From Paraglaciecola sp. 20A4 (GTDB taxonomy: Bacteria; Pseudomonadota; Gammaproteobacteria; Enterobacterales; Alteromonadaceae): DNA of 64,000 bases. The stretch covers positions 109,729 to 173,728 of the forward strand of contig NZ_WTPY01000007.1 in assembly GCF_011378905.1 (NCBI RefSeq). The letters run 5' to 3'. The stretch's first letter is position 1. Each line of letters begins with the position of its first letter. Below the pieces are notes generated by a model, which saw only the letters and a program-made list of their open reading frames with translations, ran no database searches and was not told where the DNA came from. Positions 1 to 9,784 of the stretch are shown here, in pieces. The position numbers and the translations under genes are program-made.

Positions 1-1
1 C

Positions 2-208
2 CAAAAATTTGGCGCAAATCAATTAGTTGGCCTAAACTTGTTCGACATCTATCAGGGTAAAGGCATCGAGCCAGGATTTAAGAGTTTGGCAATTTCATTG
101 ACTTTACAAGATATGACTAGAACGCTTGAAGAAGCAGAAATTCAAGCCGCGGTCGATGGTATTCTGACTAAGTTGTCAGAGCAATTTGGGGCTACATTGA
201 GGGATTGA
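2..208 (+). CDS. pheT: Phenylalanine--tRNA ligase beta subunit, C-terminal end (partial)
   Basis: The window opens inside this gene; 68 codons and the TGA stop are visible. The residues (…[20 protein letters not shown]… then [10 protein letters not shown]) match the ferredoxin-fold anticodon-binding domain that closes PheT, which recognises tRNA-Phe in the alpha2-beta2 synthetase. ihfA begins 5 nt after the stop, the usual pheST–ihfA order in gammaproteobacteria, so ihfA is probably read partly from the pheST transcript. The upstream bulk of the gene lies outside the window. Confidence 0.95.
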   Translation, partial: QKFGANQLVGLNLFDIYQGKGIEPGFKSLAISLTLQDMTRTLEEAEIQAAVDGILTKLSEQFGATLRD

Positions 209-213
209 CGGAT

Positions 214-510
214 ATGGCGTTAACCAAAGCCGAAATGGCGGAACATTTATTTGAAAAGTTAGGCATGAACAAGAGAGATGCCAAGGATCTTGTTGAAGCA
301 TTTTTCGAAGAGGTCCGTGAGGCGTTAGAATCAGGTGAGCAAGTTAAGCTATCTGGTTTTGGTAACTTTGATTTACGACTCAAGAGTGAAAGACCTGGGC
401 GTAATCCTAAAACGGGCGAAGATATTCCCATTAAGGCAAGACGTGTAGTAACGTTTCGACCGGGGCAAAAACTTAAGAGCCGCGTTGAGAATACGGAACC
501 TACCGAATAA
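214..510 (+). CDS. ihfA: Integration host factor subunit alpha
   Basis: IHF-alpha pairs with IHF-beta (also in this window, 33369–33659) to make the nucleoid protein that bends DNA sharply at specific sites. The 98-residue product has the complete HU/IHF fold: [13 protein letters not shown] at the N-terminus, the GFGNFDLR turn and the [14 protein letters not shown] beta-arm with the intercalating proline. The ATG at 214 gives the family start; a TTG at 205 is in frame but would overlap the end of pheT. The purine-rich GAGGGA about 10 nt upstream can serve as ribosome-binding site. A strong terminator follows. Confidence 0.96.
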   Translation: MALTKAEMAEHLFEKLGMNKRDAKDLVEAFFEEVREALESGEQVKLSGFGNFDLRLKSERPGRNPKTGEDIPIKARRVVTFRPGQKLKSRVENTEPTE

Positions 511-533
511 TCAGACTGGTTTTTGATAATTTA

Positions 534-566
534 TCCGCTGGCTATTTTCTAGTCAGCGGATTTTTT
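534..566 (+). terminator. Rho-independent terminator after ihfA
   Basis: A 10-bp stem (534–543 with 551–560, one G·U pair) and 7-nt loop are followed by six Ts. It lies 24 nt after the ihfA stop. Confidence 0.85.
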
Positions 567-671
567 GTGCTCGTAATAAAGACACCGTAGGTTTGTTTTT
601 TCGTGCTCAGTTCAAACGAACTTAAATGTTAAATATGCTAGGTTTGCCGCTAGCGTGCAAATAAGGAATAT

Positions 672-701
672 AAAAAAACCGCTTACGATGAAGCGGTTTT
701 T
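672..701 (-). terminator. Rho-independent terminator after fadE
   Basis: The AAAACCGCTT arm ending at 684 pairs with AAGCGGTTTT from 691; read on the minus strand it ends in a run of seven Ts. It sits just past the fadE stop, and A/T tracts on both sides could let it stop transcripts from either direction. Confidence 0.8.
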
Positions 702-735
702 GTGTTTTAGCAATAGGCTAATCAGTCATCATCTT

Positions 736-3198
736 TTAAGCCGCGTCAGATGCTTTAGGACGACGTTTGGCTTTTGTTGCCTGCGTATTAGCGATGAGTT
801 CTTTGGGGTCAAAATCATCGACATTGATGGTGCGTAAGCGGCCAGCCTCAGTACGCTTAAGTAATTCAGCTTCTTGCTCATTAATAACACCTAGCTCTAT
901 GCCTTTGCTGGCAATAAAATCAAGTCCTGTGAAAGGATAGCGTTGCTTGGCAGCTTTACATACCTTGTCAAATAGAGGCTCACTAGCGAGTACATCTTTT
1001 AACGTTTGCTCCAAATCTCCCATTAAGCAATCTTTATCACCAAAGTGTTGGCCTTCACCAAGACGAGTGCGTGAACTGTTGGGGCTTTGTAATATAGCGG
1101 CAATTTCATGGTCTAACTTATCTGAAGGACGACGATACGCACGACCGAATGGCATTATCATAGCCTTAAGAACCACACCCAGAACCTTAGATGGGAAGTT
1201 TTCAAACAATTCAATTAACGCCGTTTCTAATTTGAATAATGTGTCTTGCATTGCCCAGTGGACCAAAGGTAAATCTTCCTTCAATCGTCCTTGGTCGTCA
1301 TATCGTTTTAATACAGCGGACGCTAGATATATATGACTTAATACATCACCTAAACGCGCAGATATACGTTCACGGCGTTTAAGTTCTCCGCCTAATACGG
1401 CCATTGAAACATCAGACAATAACGCTAGATTGCTACTAAATTGCTGTAAAGAACGATAGTAACCTGCGGTCTCATCATCAAATGGCGAACCGGCTAAGCG
1501 AGCCCCTGTTAATGAGAACCATATACTTCTAAATGTATTGCTAATCGCAAAGCCAATATGGCCAAAGACGGCATCGTCAAACTCATTCAAACCTTGTTCT
1601 TTATCTTCGTTACTTGCTGCGTAAAGCTCTTTAAGTACAAATGGATGACTGCGCATTGCACCCTGACCGTAAATCATCATATTACGAGTCAGGATATTGG
1701 CGCCTTCCACGGTGATCGCGATAGGCGCACCTTGATAACCACGACCCAAATAATTATTTGGCCCAAGCATAACGCCTTTACCGCCATGTACATCCATAGC
1801 ATCGTTGACCAACTGACGCATCTTCTCTGTTAGATGGTACTTACAAATCGCTGACACAACGGAAGGTTTCTCACCTAAATCAACTGCTTTGGTGGTTAGA
1901 CTGGTAACCGCATCCATGAGATAAGCGTTCGCCCCTATGCTGGCAAGCATTTCTTCAACACCTTCCATTTTGCCGACAGGCATTTTAAATTGGCGACGAA
2001 TACGCGCATATGCGCCTGTAGCCAAAGCGATACTTTTCGCTCCGCCGGCAGAAGCTGAGGGCAGGGTAATACAACGTCCTACTGACAAACATTCTACTAA
2101 CATGCGCCAGCCCTGACCCGCCATTTCAACGCCACCAATAATGTAGTCCAAGGGCACAAAAATGTCGTTACCGCGGATGGGGCCATTTTGAAAAGGTACG
2201 TTTAATGGGAAGTGACGATTGCCGATTTCCATTCCTTTTGTGTCACGAGGTAATAATGCACAGGTGATCCCTAAGTCTTCTTTGTCACCAACTAAGCCAT
2301 CTGGATCGTACATCTTAAACGCTAAGCCGACGACAGTCGCAACCGGCGCTAACGTGATATAACGTTTGTCAAAGGTTAGACGTAACCCGACCACTTCTTT
2401 ACCTTCCCATTCGCCTTTGCACACAATTCCAGTGTCAGGCAGTGAACCTGCATCAGATCCTGCTTCAGGTCCTGTTAGGGCGAAACATGGGATCTCTTCA
2501 CCCGTAGCAAGACGGGGTAGATAATGATCCTGTTGTTCTTTAGTACCATAGTGTTGCAATAATTCACCTGGCCCTAACGAGTTAGGAACACCTACTGTGG
2601 TAGACAGGACAGCGCTAACACCAGACAACTTCTGTAATACACGAGATTGAGCAAAAGCAGAAAATTCAAGCCCGCCGTATTGCTTTTTGATGATCATCGC
2701 AAAGAATTTATTGTCTTTAAGAAATTGCCAAACTTCGGGGGTAAGATCCGCGTCTTTGTGCGTCACATCCCAGTCATTCACCATTTGGCAAACCTCGGCA
2801 ACAGGACCGTCTAGAAATGCCCGCTCTTCAGCTGTTAAACGACCTTGTGGAATACTGTGCAGTGCTTGCCAATTTGGATTGCCACTAAAAATTTCGCCAT
2901 CCCACCATACGGTACCTGCATCGATAGCATCGCGCTCTGTGCTCGACATTTCCGGCATGATTTTCTTATATGTATCTAAGATAGGCGCCGTAAGATATTT
3001 TTTTCGAATGGATTCAACATTCAATGGTATCGCAATAATCAAAAATACCAACCATGCTAAGCCACCTACCGGACCTATTATGCTGCCCAATAACATAGCG
3101 ATAGCCACAGCAATGGTGGCATTCATTAATTTCATTCTAAAGTAACTCGCCGCCCCAAGGGTAGCGATAATAATAAGTGTCCATAATAACGTTTGCAT
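736..3198 (-). CDS. fadE: Acyl-CoA dehydrogenase FadE
   Basis: FadE performs the first step of fatty-acid beta-oxidation, FAD-dependent oxidation of acyl-CoA to trans-2-enoyl-CoA. The 820-residue protein is the long FadE type (E. coli about 814): two N-terminal membrane segments (residues 1–55), then the acyl-CoA dehydrogenase core with [15 protein letters not shown], the [18 protein letters not shown] region and [18 protein letters not shown], and a long C-terminal domain. The ATG at 3198 was chosen because GGAG lies 6 nt upstream and the membrane helix starts at once ([12 protein letters not shown]); an in-frame start at 3261 has no such site. A FadR-like operator lies in the leader. Confidence 0.95.
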   Translation of the reverse strand: MQTLLWTLIIIATLGAASYFRMKLMNATIAVAIAMLLGSIIGPVGGLAWLVFLIIAIPLNVESIRKKYLTAPILDTYKKIMPEMSSTERDAIDAGTVWWDGEIFSGNPNWQALHSIPQGRLTAEERAFLDGPVAEVCQMVNDWDVTHKDADLTPEVWQFLKDNKFFAMIIKKQYGGLEFSAFAQSRVLQKLSGVSAVLSTTVGVPNSLGPGELLQHYGTKEQQDHYLPRLATGEEIPCFALTGPEAGSDAGSLPDTGIVCKGEWEGKEVVGLRLTFDKRYITLAPVATVVGLAFKMYDPDGLVGDKEDLGITCALLPRDTKGMEIGNRHFPLNVPFQNGPIRGNDIFVPLDYIIGGVEMAGQGWRMLVECLSVGRCITLPSASAGGAKSIALATGAYARIRRQFKMPVGKMEGVEEMLASIGANAYLMDAVTSLTTKAVDLGEKPSVVSAICKYHLTEKMRQLVNDAMDVHGGKGVMLGPNNYLGRGYQGAPIAITVEGANILTRNMMIYGQGAMRSHPFVLKELYAASNEDKEQGLNEFDDAVFGHIGFAISNTFRSIWFSLTGARLAGSPFDDETAGYYRSLQQFSSNLALLSDVSMAVLGGELKRRERISARLGDVLSHIYLASAVLKRYDDQGRLKEDLPLVHWAMQDTLFKLETALIELFENFPSKVLGVVLKAMIMPFGRAYRRPSDKLDHEIAAILQSPNSSRTRLGEGQHFGDKDCLMGDLEQTLKDVLASEPLFDKVCKAAKQRYPFTGLDFIASKGIELGVINEQEAELLKRTEAGRLRTINVDDFDPKELIANTQATKAKRRPKASDAA

Positions 3199-3212
3199 AA
3201 AGACTCCAAGAT

Positions 3213-3228
3213 AGAGGTCAGACCAGAT
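3213..3228 (-). promoter_or_regulatory. Putative FadR operator upstream of fadE
   Basis: The core AGGTCAGACCA (3215–3225) matches the FadR consensus TGGTCNGACCA at 10 of 11 positions and is nearly palindromic. It lies 17 nt upstream of the fadE start codon, where a bound repressor would block transcription. Long-chain acyl-CoA would be expected to release FadR. The match is by eye. Confidence 0.6.
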
Positions 3229-3404
3229 TTTCAGGGTAGTATTATGTTGAAATAATATCAAGCTTTAGCTTACTAGAATTAAGTGGATAACATTAGTTTT
3301 TTAATCAATGATTAATTATCTAGAGTGCTTATTTGTCAGATTTGGATTGGGCGTTAACGGTGAGATGTGCAGTGGCTTAAATAAGCCACTGCAATAAAGA
3401 TAGT

Positions 3405-4103
3405 TTATTGCGTTAAAACAAACGTTTTAAGTTGAATATCACCTTGCTCTTTATCATCTTTAAATTGCTGTAGGCGTACGAGTTGATAATTAAGTTGAGG
3501 AGAAAACCAGGCAAACGTTTCTCGAGTTGAATTATGGCGAACAATCTCAACCTTTATGCCTTCAAGCATACCGTAGGGCAAAGTAAGCTGCTCAGTACCC
3601 ATCACCTTTAGGTTATAATCACGTTCCTGACCACGGTAATTGACAACACTATAGCTGAACTCTTTCTGTCCTTGGGCAAGTTTTTGTTGCATATCTAATC
3701 GATATAGTTGGTTATCGAATTGGTCATGCCATGCAATTCCTTGCTTATCATCTACAACAATTTCAGCCTTGTCGGAATCAAAAACGATTTTGGTGCTTTT
3801 GTTGCTACCAGTACCAGTGCGACTATAACGATAGTTCTTAGGGACAATTTTATTATCAATAAAAGCAAAGTCGCTAATTTCAGTTCTTTTATCTGATAAG
3901 AAGAACAGAGAAACTTTCGAGTGATACTCCATGCGATAGGTATTGTTTTCGATGTTCTCAACGCTGAGCAATGCATAACCGAGCTTTTTGCCATAACGAA
4001 ATGCCGTATATTCAGCATCGAATGAAGGTAATGCTGACGCTTGAGCTACCGAGCCAACTATAAATAAAAGGCCCGACAACCATCGTTTGCTAATCAGGCG
4101 CAT
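3405..4103 (-). CDS. DUF3108-family periplasmic protein
   Basis: About 232 residues. The start at 4103 gives a clean signal peptide (MRLISKRWLSGLLFIVGSVAQASA); an in-frame ATG at 4130 would add nine residues. The mature part (SFDAEYTAFRYGKKLGYALLSVE… ETFAWFSPQLNYQLVRLQQF) resembles DUF3108 proteins, predicted beta-rich periplasmic proteins of unknown biochemical function. The gene overlaps the end of purN by 14 nt and is probably translated as the last gene of purM–purN–DUF3108, a common gammaproteobacterial arrangement with no known metabolic reason. Confidence 0.8.
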   Translation of the reverse strand: MRLISKRWLSGLLFIVGSVAQASALPSFDAEYTAFRYGKKLGYALLSVENIENNTYRMEYHSKVSLFFLSDKRTEISDFAFIDNKIVPKNYRYSRTGTGSNKSTKIVFDSDKAEIVVDDKQGIAWHDQFDNQLYRLDMQQKLAQGQKEFSYSVVNYRGQERDYNLKVMGTEQLTLPYGMLEGIKVEIVRHNSTRETFAWFSPQLNYQLVRLQQFKDDKEQGDIQLKTFVLTQ

Positions 4104-4746
4104 AACCCGTGCTTGGTATTTCGTTTCCATCTAAATATGCCTTATTATTAAGCATTAGCAGTCTTTTTTGGCAGAACCATCGGACGACTAATGGATACAT
4201 TTGGCGCTCTTGTTCTTGCACTCTTGATGCAAGTTGCGAGGCTGTTTCATCGGTAAAAACAGGCACCTTGGACTGCAATACAACTGGCCCGCCATCAAGC
4301 TCAGGAGTAACAAAGTGTACCGATGCGCCGTGTACTTCATCTTTGGCATCAATAGCTCGTTGATGCGTATCTAATCCTTTGTATTTTGGCAACAAAGAGG
4401 GATGAATATTTAACATCTTACCTGTAAATTGTTCAACAAACCAAGGAGTTAATATGCGCATGAATCCGGCTAAAACAACTAAATCGGGTGAATAACTCGC
4501 TATAACGCTGTTTAACTGGACATCATAATCTTCACGCGTTGCATAATCTTTATGACTGACAACGTGACTATCTATGCCCGATTGGGTAGCTCGTTCCAAT
4601 CCATAGACATCTTTTTTATTGGAGATAACAGCGACAATTTCTGCCGCTATTTTATGCTCTGCTATATCATCAATTAGGGCTTGCAGATTCGAACCGTTGC
4701 CTGAAATCAGCACAACGATTCTAGTGTTTAGTGAATTATCCGACAC
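4090..4746 (-). CDS. purN: Phosphoribosylglycinamide formyltransferase 1
   Basis: PurN transfers the formyl group of 10-formyl-THF to GAR, step three of de novo purine synthesis. The 218-residue protein shows VVLISGNGSNLQALID (phosphate/GAR-binding loop), the NIHPSLLPKYKGLDTHQRAI segment with the catalytic Asn and His, and the conserved Asp in FVTPELDGGPVV. It starts with GTG, and the start overlaps the purM stop by one base (TAGTG), indicating translational coupling. The C-terminal tail is slightly long. Confidence 0.95.
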   Translation of the reverse strand: MSDNSLNTRIVVLISGNGSNLQALIDDIAEHKIAAEIVAVISNKKDVYGLERATQSGIDSHVVSHKDYATREDYDVQLNSVIASYSPDLVVLAGFMRILTPWFVEQFTGKMLNIHPSLLPKYKGLDTHQRAIDAKDEVHGASVHFVTPELDGGPVVLQSKVPVFTDETASQLASRVQEQERQMYPLVVRWFCQKRLLMLNNKAYLDGNEIPSTGYAPD

Positions 4747-5783
4747 TATTTAATCTCAACTTGGTTCGTGTCATCGCCACTTTCAATGTGACCTATTTTC
4801 CATACGTTTTCACCTTGAGCGCGCAATAGTTCAATGGCTTCATCGGCTTTGTCAGCCTCTAATGCGATGATCATGCCTACGCCACAGTTAAAGGTGCGGT
4901 ACATTTCATAAGTGGTTACATTGCCGTGATCTTGCAACCAGTTAAAGATACTAGGCCATTGCCAACTTTTCTCGTCGATAATTGCTTTGGTACCAGCAGG
5001 CAGTACGCGAGGTATATTTTCCCAAAAACCACCGCCAGTAATATGGGTAATGGCATTCACTTGGACGGTTTCTAACAAGTTAAGGACAGATTTTACATAA
5101 ATACGAGTGGGTTCTAGCAGGTGTTCAGATAATGGCTTTCCATCAAGAACGTCAGATGGTTGGCAACCAGACACTTCTAATATTTTACGTACTAAAGAAT
5201 AACCGTTTGAGTGAGGACCCGACGAGCCCAATGCTATTAATGCATCACCTGCTTTAACTCGGCTTCCATCTATAACATCAGCGGCTTCGACTACGCCGAC
5301 GCAGAATCCTGCAACATCATAGTCATTGCCGTGATACATGCCCGGCATTTCGGCGGTTTCGCCACCAATTAACGCGCAACCAGATAATTCACAACCTTTG
5401 CCGATACCTGTAACGACTTTCGCAGCTGTATCAATGTCGAGTTTGCCAGTTGCATAATAATCTAAAAAGAACAGGGGCTCTGCGCCTTGCACAATTAAAT
5501 CGTTCACACACATGGCGACCAAATCGATGCCGATACCATCATGTTGCTCTAAATCCATAGCTAAACGTAATTTAGTGCCAACGCCGTCCGTTCCAGAAAC
5601 GAGTAAAGGCTCGCGGTACTTGCTTGGAAGTGAGCACAGTGCGCCAAAACCCCCTAAACCCCCTCTGACTTCAGGACGATGTGTTTTCTTGCTAACTGAT
5701 TTGATTCTTTCAACAAGTTCATTGCCCGCATCGATGTCGACACCTGCATCTTTATAGCTTAAGGAGGGTTTATTATCGGTCAC
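4746..5783 (-). CDS. purM: Phosphoribosylformylglycinamidine cyclo-ligase (AIR synthetase)
   Basis: PurM closes the imidazole ring to give AIR from FGAM and ATP. Starting at GTG 5783 the product is 345 residues, exactly the E. coli length, beginning (M)[20 protein letters not shown]; an upstream ATG at 5813 lacks the AGG found before the GTG. Family motifs seen are [26 protein letters not shown] and the C-terminal [18 protein letters not shown]. First gene of purM–purN–DUF3108. No convincing PurR operator was found in the 190 bp upstream. Confidence 0.95.
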   Translation of the reverse strand: MTDNKPSLSYKDAGVDIDAGNELVERIKSVSKKTHRPEVRGGLGGFGALCSLPSKYREPLLVSGTDGVGTKLRLAMDLEQHDGIGIDLVAMCVNDLIVQGAEPLFFLDYYATGKLDIDTAAKVVTGIGKGCELSGCALIGGETAEMPGMYHGNDYDVAGFCVGVVEAADVIDGSRVKAGDALIALGSSGPHSNGYSLVRKILEVSGCQPSDVLDGKPLSEHLLEPTRIYVKSVLNLLETVQVNAITHITGGGFWENIPRVLPAGTKAIIDEKSWQWPSIFNWLQDHGNVTTYEMYRTFNCGVGMIIALEADKADEAIELLRAQGENVWKIGHIESGDDTNQVEIK

Positions 5784-5969
5784 GTAATTACCTATTTGAG
5801 GGTGAGGGTCCAAAAATGAGCGCGGATTTTACCAGTTCAGAATGGCAAAAGGTACTGAAAATCTACTCAATTTCAATATGTCTTGCATAAAGTAGGGTGA
5901 AACAAATGATGAAATTTGCACGTAAATCAATGACAATAGGGCCTTTATATTCTGGAGTTAAGTTGAAAA

Positions 5970-7058
5970 ATGATCAAAACCGTCACTATTTTACCAAGAT
6001 TTCATCTGATATTGCTGCTGTCGTTGTGGGTACTTGGTAGCGCGCATGCTGGAGAAGTCGACGGTTTGTACAGTGGAAAAGTTGCTGTTGCTGATCAATC
6101 AACTCGCACCCAAAGTGACGCAATTCGCCAAGGTCTTGAAGACGTATTCATAAAAGTCAGTGGAAATTCAACTTTGTTAAGTGATCCACAGATAAAACTT
6201 CAACTTAAACAAGCCAAAAGCTACCTGCGTAACTATCGTTTTGAGCAAACGCCTGAACAGCTTTATTTAGCAGTAAATTTTGATCAGGACAAGGTTGACA
6301 AGCAACTGCGCGATTCAGGTTACCGTATCTGGGATAGACGTCGCCCCGAAACCATTCTTTGGTTAGCCATTAAAGAGCCAAACGGGGAGCGTCAGTTAGT
6401 GTCAGAAAATAGCCATTTTGAGCTACTGGCCAGTGCTCAGAATGCGGCTCAGCGCCGTGGTATCGAAATTGTTCAGCCCCTATTAGATTTAGATGATATG
6501 CAAAATATCAATATTTATGACATATGGGGGGGCTTTGTCCATCAATTAGCCCAGGCAAGCAGTCGCTATGGGGTTGATAGTGTTTTATCTGCACGTATTT
6601 ATCGTCTAGACAATACTGAGTCCGAACAAAATATTGATATTCAGTGGCAGGCCGACTGGACCTTATTGGAAAACGGCAGTACGATTTCAGGAACGGTAGC
6701 AGGGGTAGATCAAGCGCAAGTGGTTGTCGAACTTATTAATAGTCTAAGCGACACGCTTGCGTCTAAATATGCCATTGATTTTAGTCTTTTAGACCCTAAT
6801 GCTCAGCGCACCGTTATCACGATAAATAATCTTGCAAGCCTTCGTCAGTATGGTGAAATCTTAACGTTTTTTAGAAGTCTAAGCGTAGTGAATTCTGCTA
6901 ATCTTGTAAGCCAAACTGGGCAGGTCGCACAATTCGAATTAAGCTTGTTAGGAAATGTCGATAACTTAATGGACGCAATTGCTTTAGACAGCCGATTGTC
7001 ACCGGTAAATCGCTTTGAGGCGGATAAGCAGAATCTGGAGTATTTCTGGAAACAATAA
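5970..7058 (+). CDS. DUF2066 domain-containing secreted protein
   Basis: The 362-residue protein has a signal peptide (hydrophobic LILLLSLWVLGSAHA ending near residue 27) followed by a DUF2066-like region (VDGLYSGKVAVADQS, RQGLEDVFIKVSGN). Family function is unknown; members sit between purM and hda in many gammaproteobacteria, as here. Its stop codon shares one base with the hda start (TAATG), so the two are probably co-translated, although one product is exported and the other is cytoplasmic. Confidence 0.8.
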   Translation: MIKTVTILPRFHLILLLSLWVLGSAHAGEVDGLYSGKVAVADQSTRTQSDAIRQGLEDVFIKVSGNSTLLSDPQIKLQLKQAKSYLRNYRFEQTPEQLYLAVNFDQDKVDKQLRDSGYRIWDRRRPETILWLAIKEPNGERQLVSENSHFELLASAQNAAQRRGIEIVQPLLDLDDMQNINIYDIWGGFVHQLAQASSRYGVDSVLSARIYRLDNTESEQNIDIQWQADWTLLENGSTISGTVAGVDQAQVVVELINSLSDTLASKYAIDFSLLDPNAQRTVITINNLASLRQYGEILTFFRSLSVVNSANLVSQTGQVAQFELSLLGNVDNLMDAIALDSRLSPVNRFEADKQNLEYFWKQ

Positions 7059-7768
7059 TGAGCAAGCAACTGTCTTTAGCTGTACATTTACGCGATACCG
7101 AAACGTTTGATAGCTTCATCGTCGGGGAAAACTCGCACTTAGTGCATAGGCTTAAAAGTTTGCTCAAAAAAACCTTGGATATGCAAAATCAACCTTGGTT
7201 AACGTTTGTTAGCGGTGAGTACGGCGTAGGCAAGAGCCATTTGCTTTATTCTTTATGTCATAAAGCTCAGACAGCAAAAGTCAGTGCCGTTTATTTTAGT
7301 TTCAAAGACAAAGAGCAATATTCACCAGAAGTGCTTGATGGACTGGAGCACAGCCAGTTAATTTGCCTAGATGACGTTGATGCGCTCAAAGACTCACAGA
7401 CTTGGCAAATAGCAGTATTTGATTTATTAAATCGAGTGAAAGAATTAGGTGCTAGCCATGTGGTGGTTTGCGCGAATGGTGGGCCGACCTCGCTAGACCT
7501 GCAACTTGCTGATTTGGCATCACGTTTTGCATGGGGAGTGAGCTATACATTGGCAAGTCTTAGCGATGAAGGACGCTGCGTAGCGCTATTAACCAGAGCC
7601 AAACAGCGAGGTTTAGTTATGCCTGAAAAGGTCGCGATTTATTTGGTCAATCATTGGCGCCGGGATATGCCATCCTTAATGAATACATTGGACAAACTGG
7701 ATCAAATGTCCTTGCAGCAACAACGGAAACTCACCATTCCATTTGTAAAAGAAGCGCTTAACCTTTAG
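7058..7768 (+). CDS. hda: DnaA regulatory inactivator Hda
   Basis: Hda binds the DNA-loaded beta clamp and stimulates ATP hydrolysis by DnaA, preventing re-initiation. The 236-residue protein begins with the clamp-binding motif QLSLAV (residues 4–9), then an AAA+ core with Walker A GEYGVGKSHLL, Walker B LICLDDVDAL and sensor/arginine-finger region LASRFAWGVSYTL. It overlaps the upstream DUF2066 gene by one base. The convergent neighbour lies 51 nt away. Confidence 0.93.
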   Translation: MSKQLSLAVHLRDTETFDSFIVGENSHLVHRLKSLLKKTLDMQNQPWLTFVSGEYGVGKSHLLYSLCHKAQTAKVSAVYFSFKDKEQYSPEVLDGLEHSQLICLDDVDALKDSQTWQIAVFDLLNRVKELGASHVVVCANGGPTSLDLQLADLASRFAWGVSYTLASLSDEGRCVALLTRAKQRGLVMPEKVAIYLVNHWRRDMPSLMNTLDKLDQMSLQQQRKLTIPFVKEALNL

Positions 7769-7819
7769 GCAACAGTTCCTCCAGAAAACCCATGAGGGCT
7801 GTGTCCTTAGTTGAGCAAA

Positions 7820-8248
7820 TTACTTCTGCTGTTTCCGCGATTCAAATGCTTGTTTTTCTTCTAGTAATTCTTCTTTTAATTTGCGGATCCCAGTGCCGAG
7901 TTCTCTACCTCGTAAGCGCGCATAAAAGCTACATCCGCTAAATAATCCGACGCAGAGTAAAATTTCTATAGCAGCATAAATACGTTCACCTTCAACTGCA
8001 TAAACTGCCGTCAGGCCATGTAACAAATAATACATTACGATGAAATTTGTCCAGGCGTAGGTATAAGGTTTTCCGGCAAGCAAGCCGCGGATAGGTAGTA
8101 ATATTGGAATGATCCAAAAAAGAACGGTAAATGTAGTTGAGGTATTTTTATCTATAGTAAGTACAAAGTGCCAAATGACTAACCAAGCAACCAGTAGAAA
8201 ATAACTGCTCAGAGCGAGGCGTTTGTAGAATTGGGTATTTAAAGTCAT
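7820..8248 (-). CDS. DUF2069 family membrane protein
   Basis: 142 residues with about four hydrophobic segments (residues 13–30, 41–53, 66–80, 93–108) and a charged, probably coiled C-terminal tail rich in Glu and Lys. The pattern matches DUF2069 inner-membrane proteins, function unknown, usually found beside wrbA/arsC as here. AGGA lies 7 nt before the ATG. It follows wrbA by 21 nt and is probably in the arsC–wrbA–DUF2069 operon. Confidence 0.8.
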   Translation of the reverse strand: MTLNTQFYKRLALSSYFLLVAWLVIWHFVLTIDKNTSTTFTVLFWIIPILLPIRGLLAGKPYTYAWTNFIVMYYLLHGLTAVYAVEGERIYAAIEILLCVGLFSGCSFYARLRGRELGTGIRKLKEELLEEKQAFESRKQQK

Positions 8249-8269
8249 GTTATGTCCTGAGTTTAAAGG

Positions 8270-8866
8270 CTACTGAGAAGCAAGTTTTTGGGCGAGAGTG
8301 GCCAGGCGTTGGCCTTGAGAAAAGCATAACGTACGTTCATCTTCACTCAGTTTTTCAATGCTGCTGCCATGTGCATAATGCGTGGCACCGTATGGGCTGC
8401 CCCCAGTTGTCGTGTTATGTAATTCAGGGTGAGTGTAGGGTAGCCCTGCGATCACCATTCCATGGTGTAATAGGGGTAACATCATGCTCAATAATGTGCT
8501 TTCTTGCCCACCATGCATGCTACCTGTCGAGGTAAACACTGAAGCTGGTTTATCAACTAATGCACCTGATAGCCATTCATTACTGGTGCTATCAATAAAA
8601 TATTTGAGCGCACTGGCCATATTACCAAAACGTGTTGGGCTACCTAACGCCAAACCTGCACAGGATTTTAAATCATTTTTCTGGACGAAAAGATCCCCCG
8701 AGTCTGGCACGCCGGGCTGATGGTGGTCAATGCCATCAGACACTTCAGGCACGGTGCGCAGTTTTGCCTGCATACCTGTCGATTCAACACCTTGAGCAAT
8801 GCGATTTGCCATTGCTTTTGTCGCACCATTGCGGCTGTAATACAAAATGAGAATATGCTGGTTCAT
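8270..8866 (-). CDS. wrbA: NAD(P)H:quinone oxidoreductase, WrbA type
   Basis: WrbA-type flavoproteins reduce quinones by two electrons using NAD(P)H and FMN. The 198-residue product has the flavodoxin phosphate loop (YYSRNGATKAMA), the LGSPTRFGNMASALKYFID segment and FTSTGSMHGGQESTLLSMMLPLLHHGM, all WrbA features. The start overlaps the arsC stop (ATGA), so the two genes are coupled. Confidence 0.9.
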   Translation of the reverse strand: MNQHILILYYSRNGATKAMANRIAQGVESTGMQAKLRTVPEVSDGIDHHQPGVPDSGDLFVQKNDLKSCAGLALGSPTRFGNMASALKYFIDSTSNEWLSGALVDKPASVFTSTGSMHGGQESTLLSMMLPLLHHGMVIAGLPYTHPELHNTTTGGSPYGATHYAHGSSIEKLSEDERTLCFSQGQRLATLAQKLASQ

Positions 8867-9234
8867 AGTAGCTTTAACACGTTTTCAGGGGGACGGCCGA
8901 TTACCGCCAAGCTGTCTACGCTGGTAAGAGGGCCTTTGATCACGATCGGTCGTTCAATTAATTTGGGCGTGACATGCATCACTCTGAGCAGTTCATCAGG
9001 GGAAATGTTATCGCTGTCGAGATTAAGCGCTTTATATTCCGCTTCTTTTGTTCGCATTAATGAACGGGGATCCAACATACCCAACATTAGCAGTATGGAC
9101 TGCAATTCATCTTCACTGGGCGGGTGTTTGAGATACTCAATGACGATTGGTTGTTGGCCGTTGTCTTGTAATATTTTCAGGGTTTCCCGGCTCTTAGAGC
9201 AACGCGGGTTATGTAGTATGGTCAACTGCGACAT
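8863..9234 (-). CDS. arsC: ArsC/YfgD-family arsenate reductase-like protein
   Basis: 123 residues with the thioredoxin-like ArsC fold. The active-site segment HNPRCSKSRETL carries the single catalytic Cys, and the family Arg is in LIERPIVIKGPL. It is closest in layout to E. coli YfgD, which lies beside bepA as here; many YfgD members have no proven arsenate role and no other ars genes are present. First gene of the arsC–wrbA–DUF2069 operon, divergent from the thioredoxin-like gene. Confidence 0.88.
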   Translation of the reverse strand: MSQLTILHNPRCSKSRETLKILQDNGQQPIVIEYLKHPPSEDELQSILLMLGMLDPRSLMRTKEAEYKALNLDSDNISPDELLRVMHVTPKLIERPIVIKGPLTSVDSLAVIGRPPENVLKLL

Positions 9235-9313
9235 GTTAAGTTTCTACTGTGCTTAATTTTGAATAGCGATATTCTATCGTTTCGCTCTCATGGGTAAAAG
9301 GGAAGGCAGGACA

Positions 9314-9784
9314 ATGTTACGTAAATTTTTATTTTCGGTGCTAATTATTGCGGGATTAATGGCTGGCATAGTAGGTTATTCGCTGGTTAGAGCTGATTTC
9401 ACAACAGATGACGGAGTTTCCCATCAGTGGAAGAACTATGAAGGCCAATGGGTTGTTGTTAACTATTTTGCACAGTGGTGCGCACCATGCCTAAGAGAAA
9501 TCCCTCAGTTAAATGACTTCTATCAGCAATATTCGTCAGATGTTCCTATGTTCGCCATTAGTTTTGACGCAGTCACACCTGAAGAATTAGCGCAATTAAA
9601 GCAAAAATTTGATATTCAGTTTCCGCTTATTGAAACCGTAGAGCGCGCTTTGCCTATGACCAAACCCAATAGCCTGCCCGCCACTTTTATTATTGGGCCT
9701 GACGGACAAGTGAAAAAACAATTATTAGGGGAGCAAACTGCGGCGTCGTTGCGCCGCGCTATCGATATTCTAAAGACTCTCTAA
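9314..9784 (+). CDS. TlpA-like membrane-anchored thioredoxin
   Basis: 156 residues: an N-terminal hydrophobic anchor (FLFSVLIIAGLMAGIVGYSLV) followed by a periplasmic thioredoxin domain with the redox motif WCAPC and the cis-proline in NSLPATFIIGPDG. It is a predicted disulfide reductase of the TlpA/ResA class; substrate unknown. The ATG at 9314 follows GGAAGG by about 7 nt; the in-frame ATG at 9290 has no such site. Its last 15 nt overlap the end of the convergent bepA. Confidence 0.85.
   Translation: MLRKFLFSVLIIAGLMAGIVGYSLVRADFTTDDGVSHQWKNYEGQWVVVNYFAQWCAPCLREIPQLNDFYQQYSSDVPMFAISFDAVTPEELAQLKQKFDIQFPLIETVERALPMTKPNSLPATFIIGPDGQVKKQLLGEQTAASLRRAIDILKTL

Noticed and set aside
5784..5960. 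PurR operator before purM
   Set aside because: Only a poor match around TTTGCACGTAAA; too far from the consensus palindrome.
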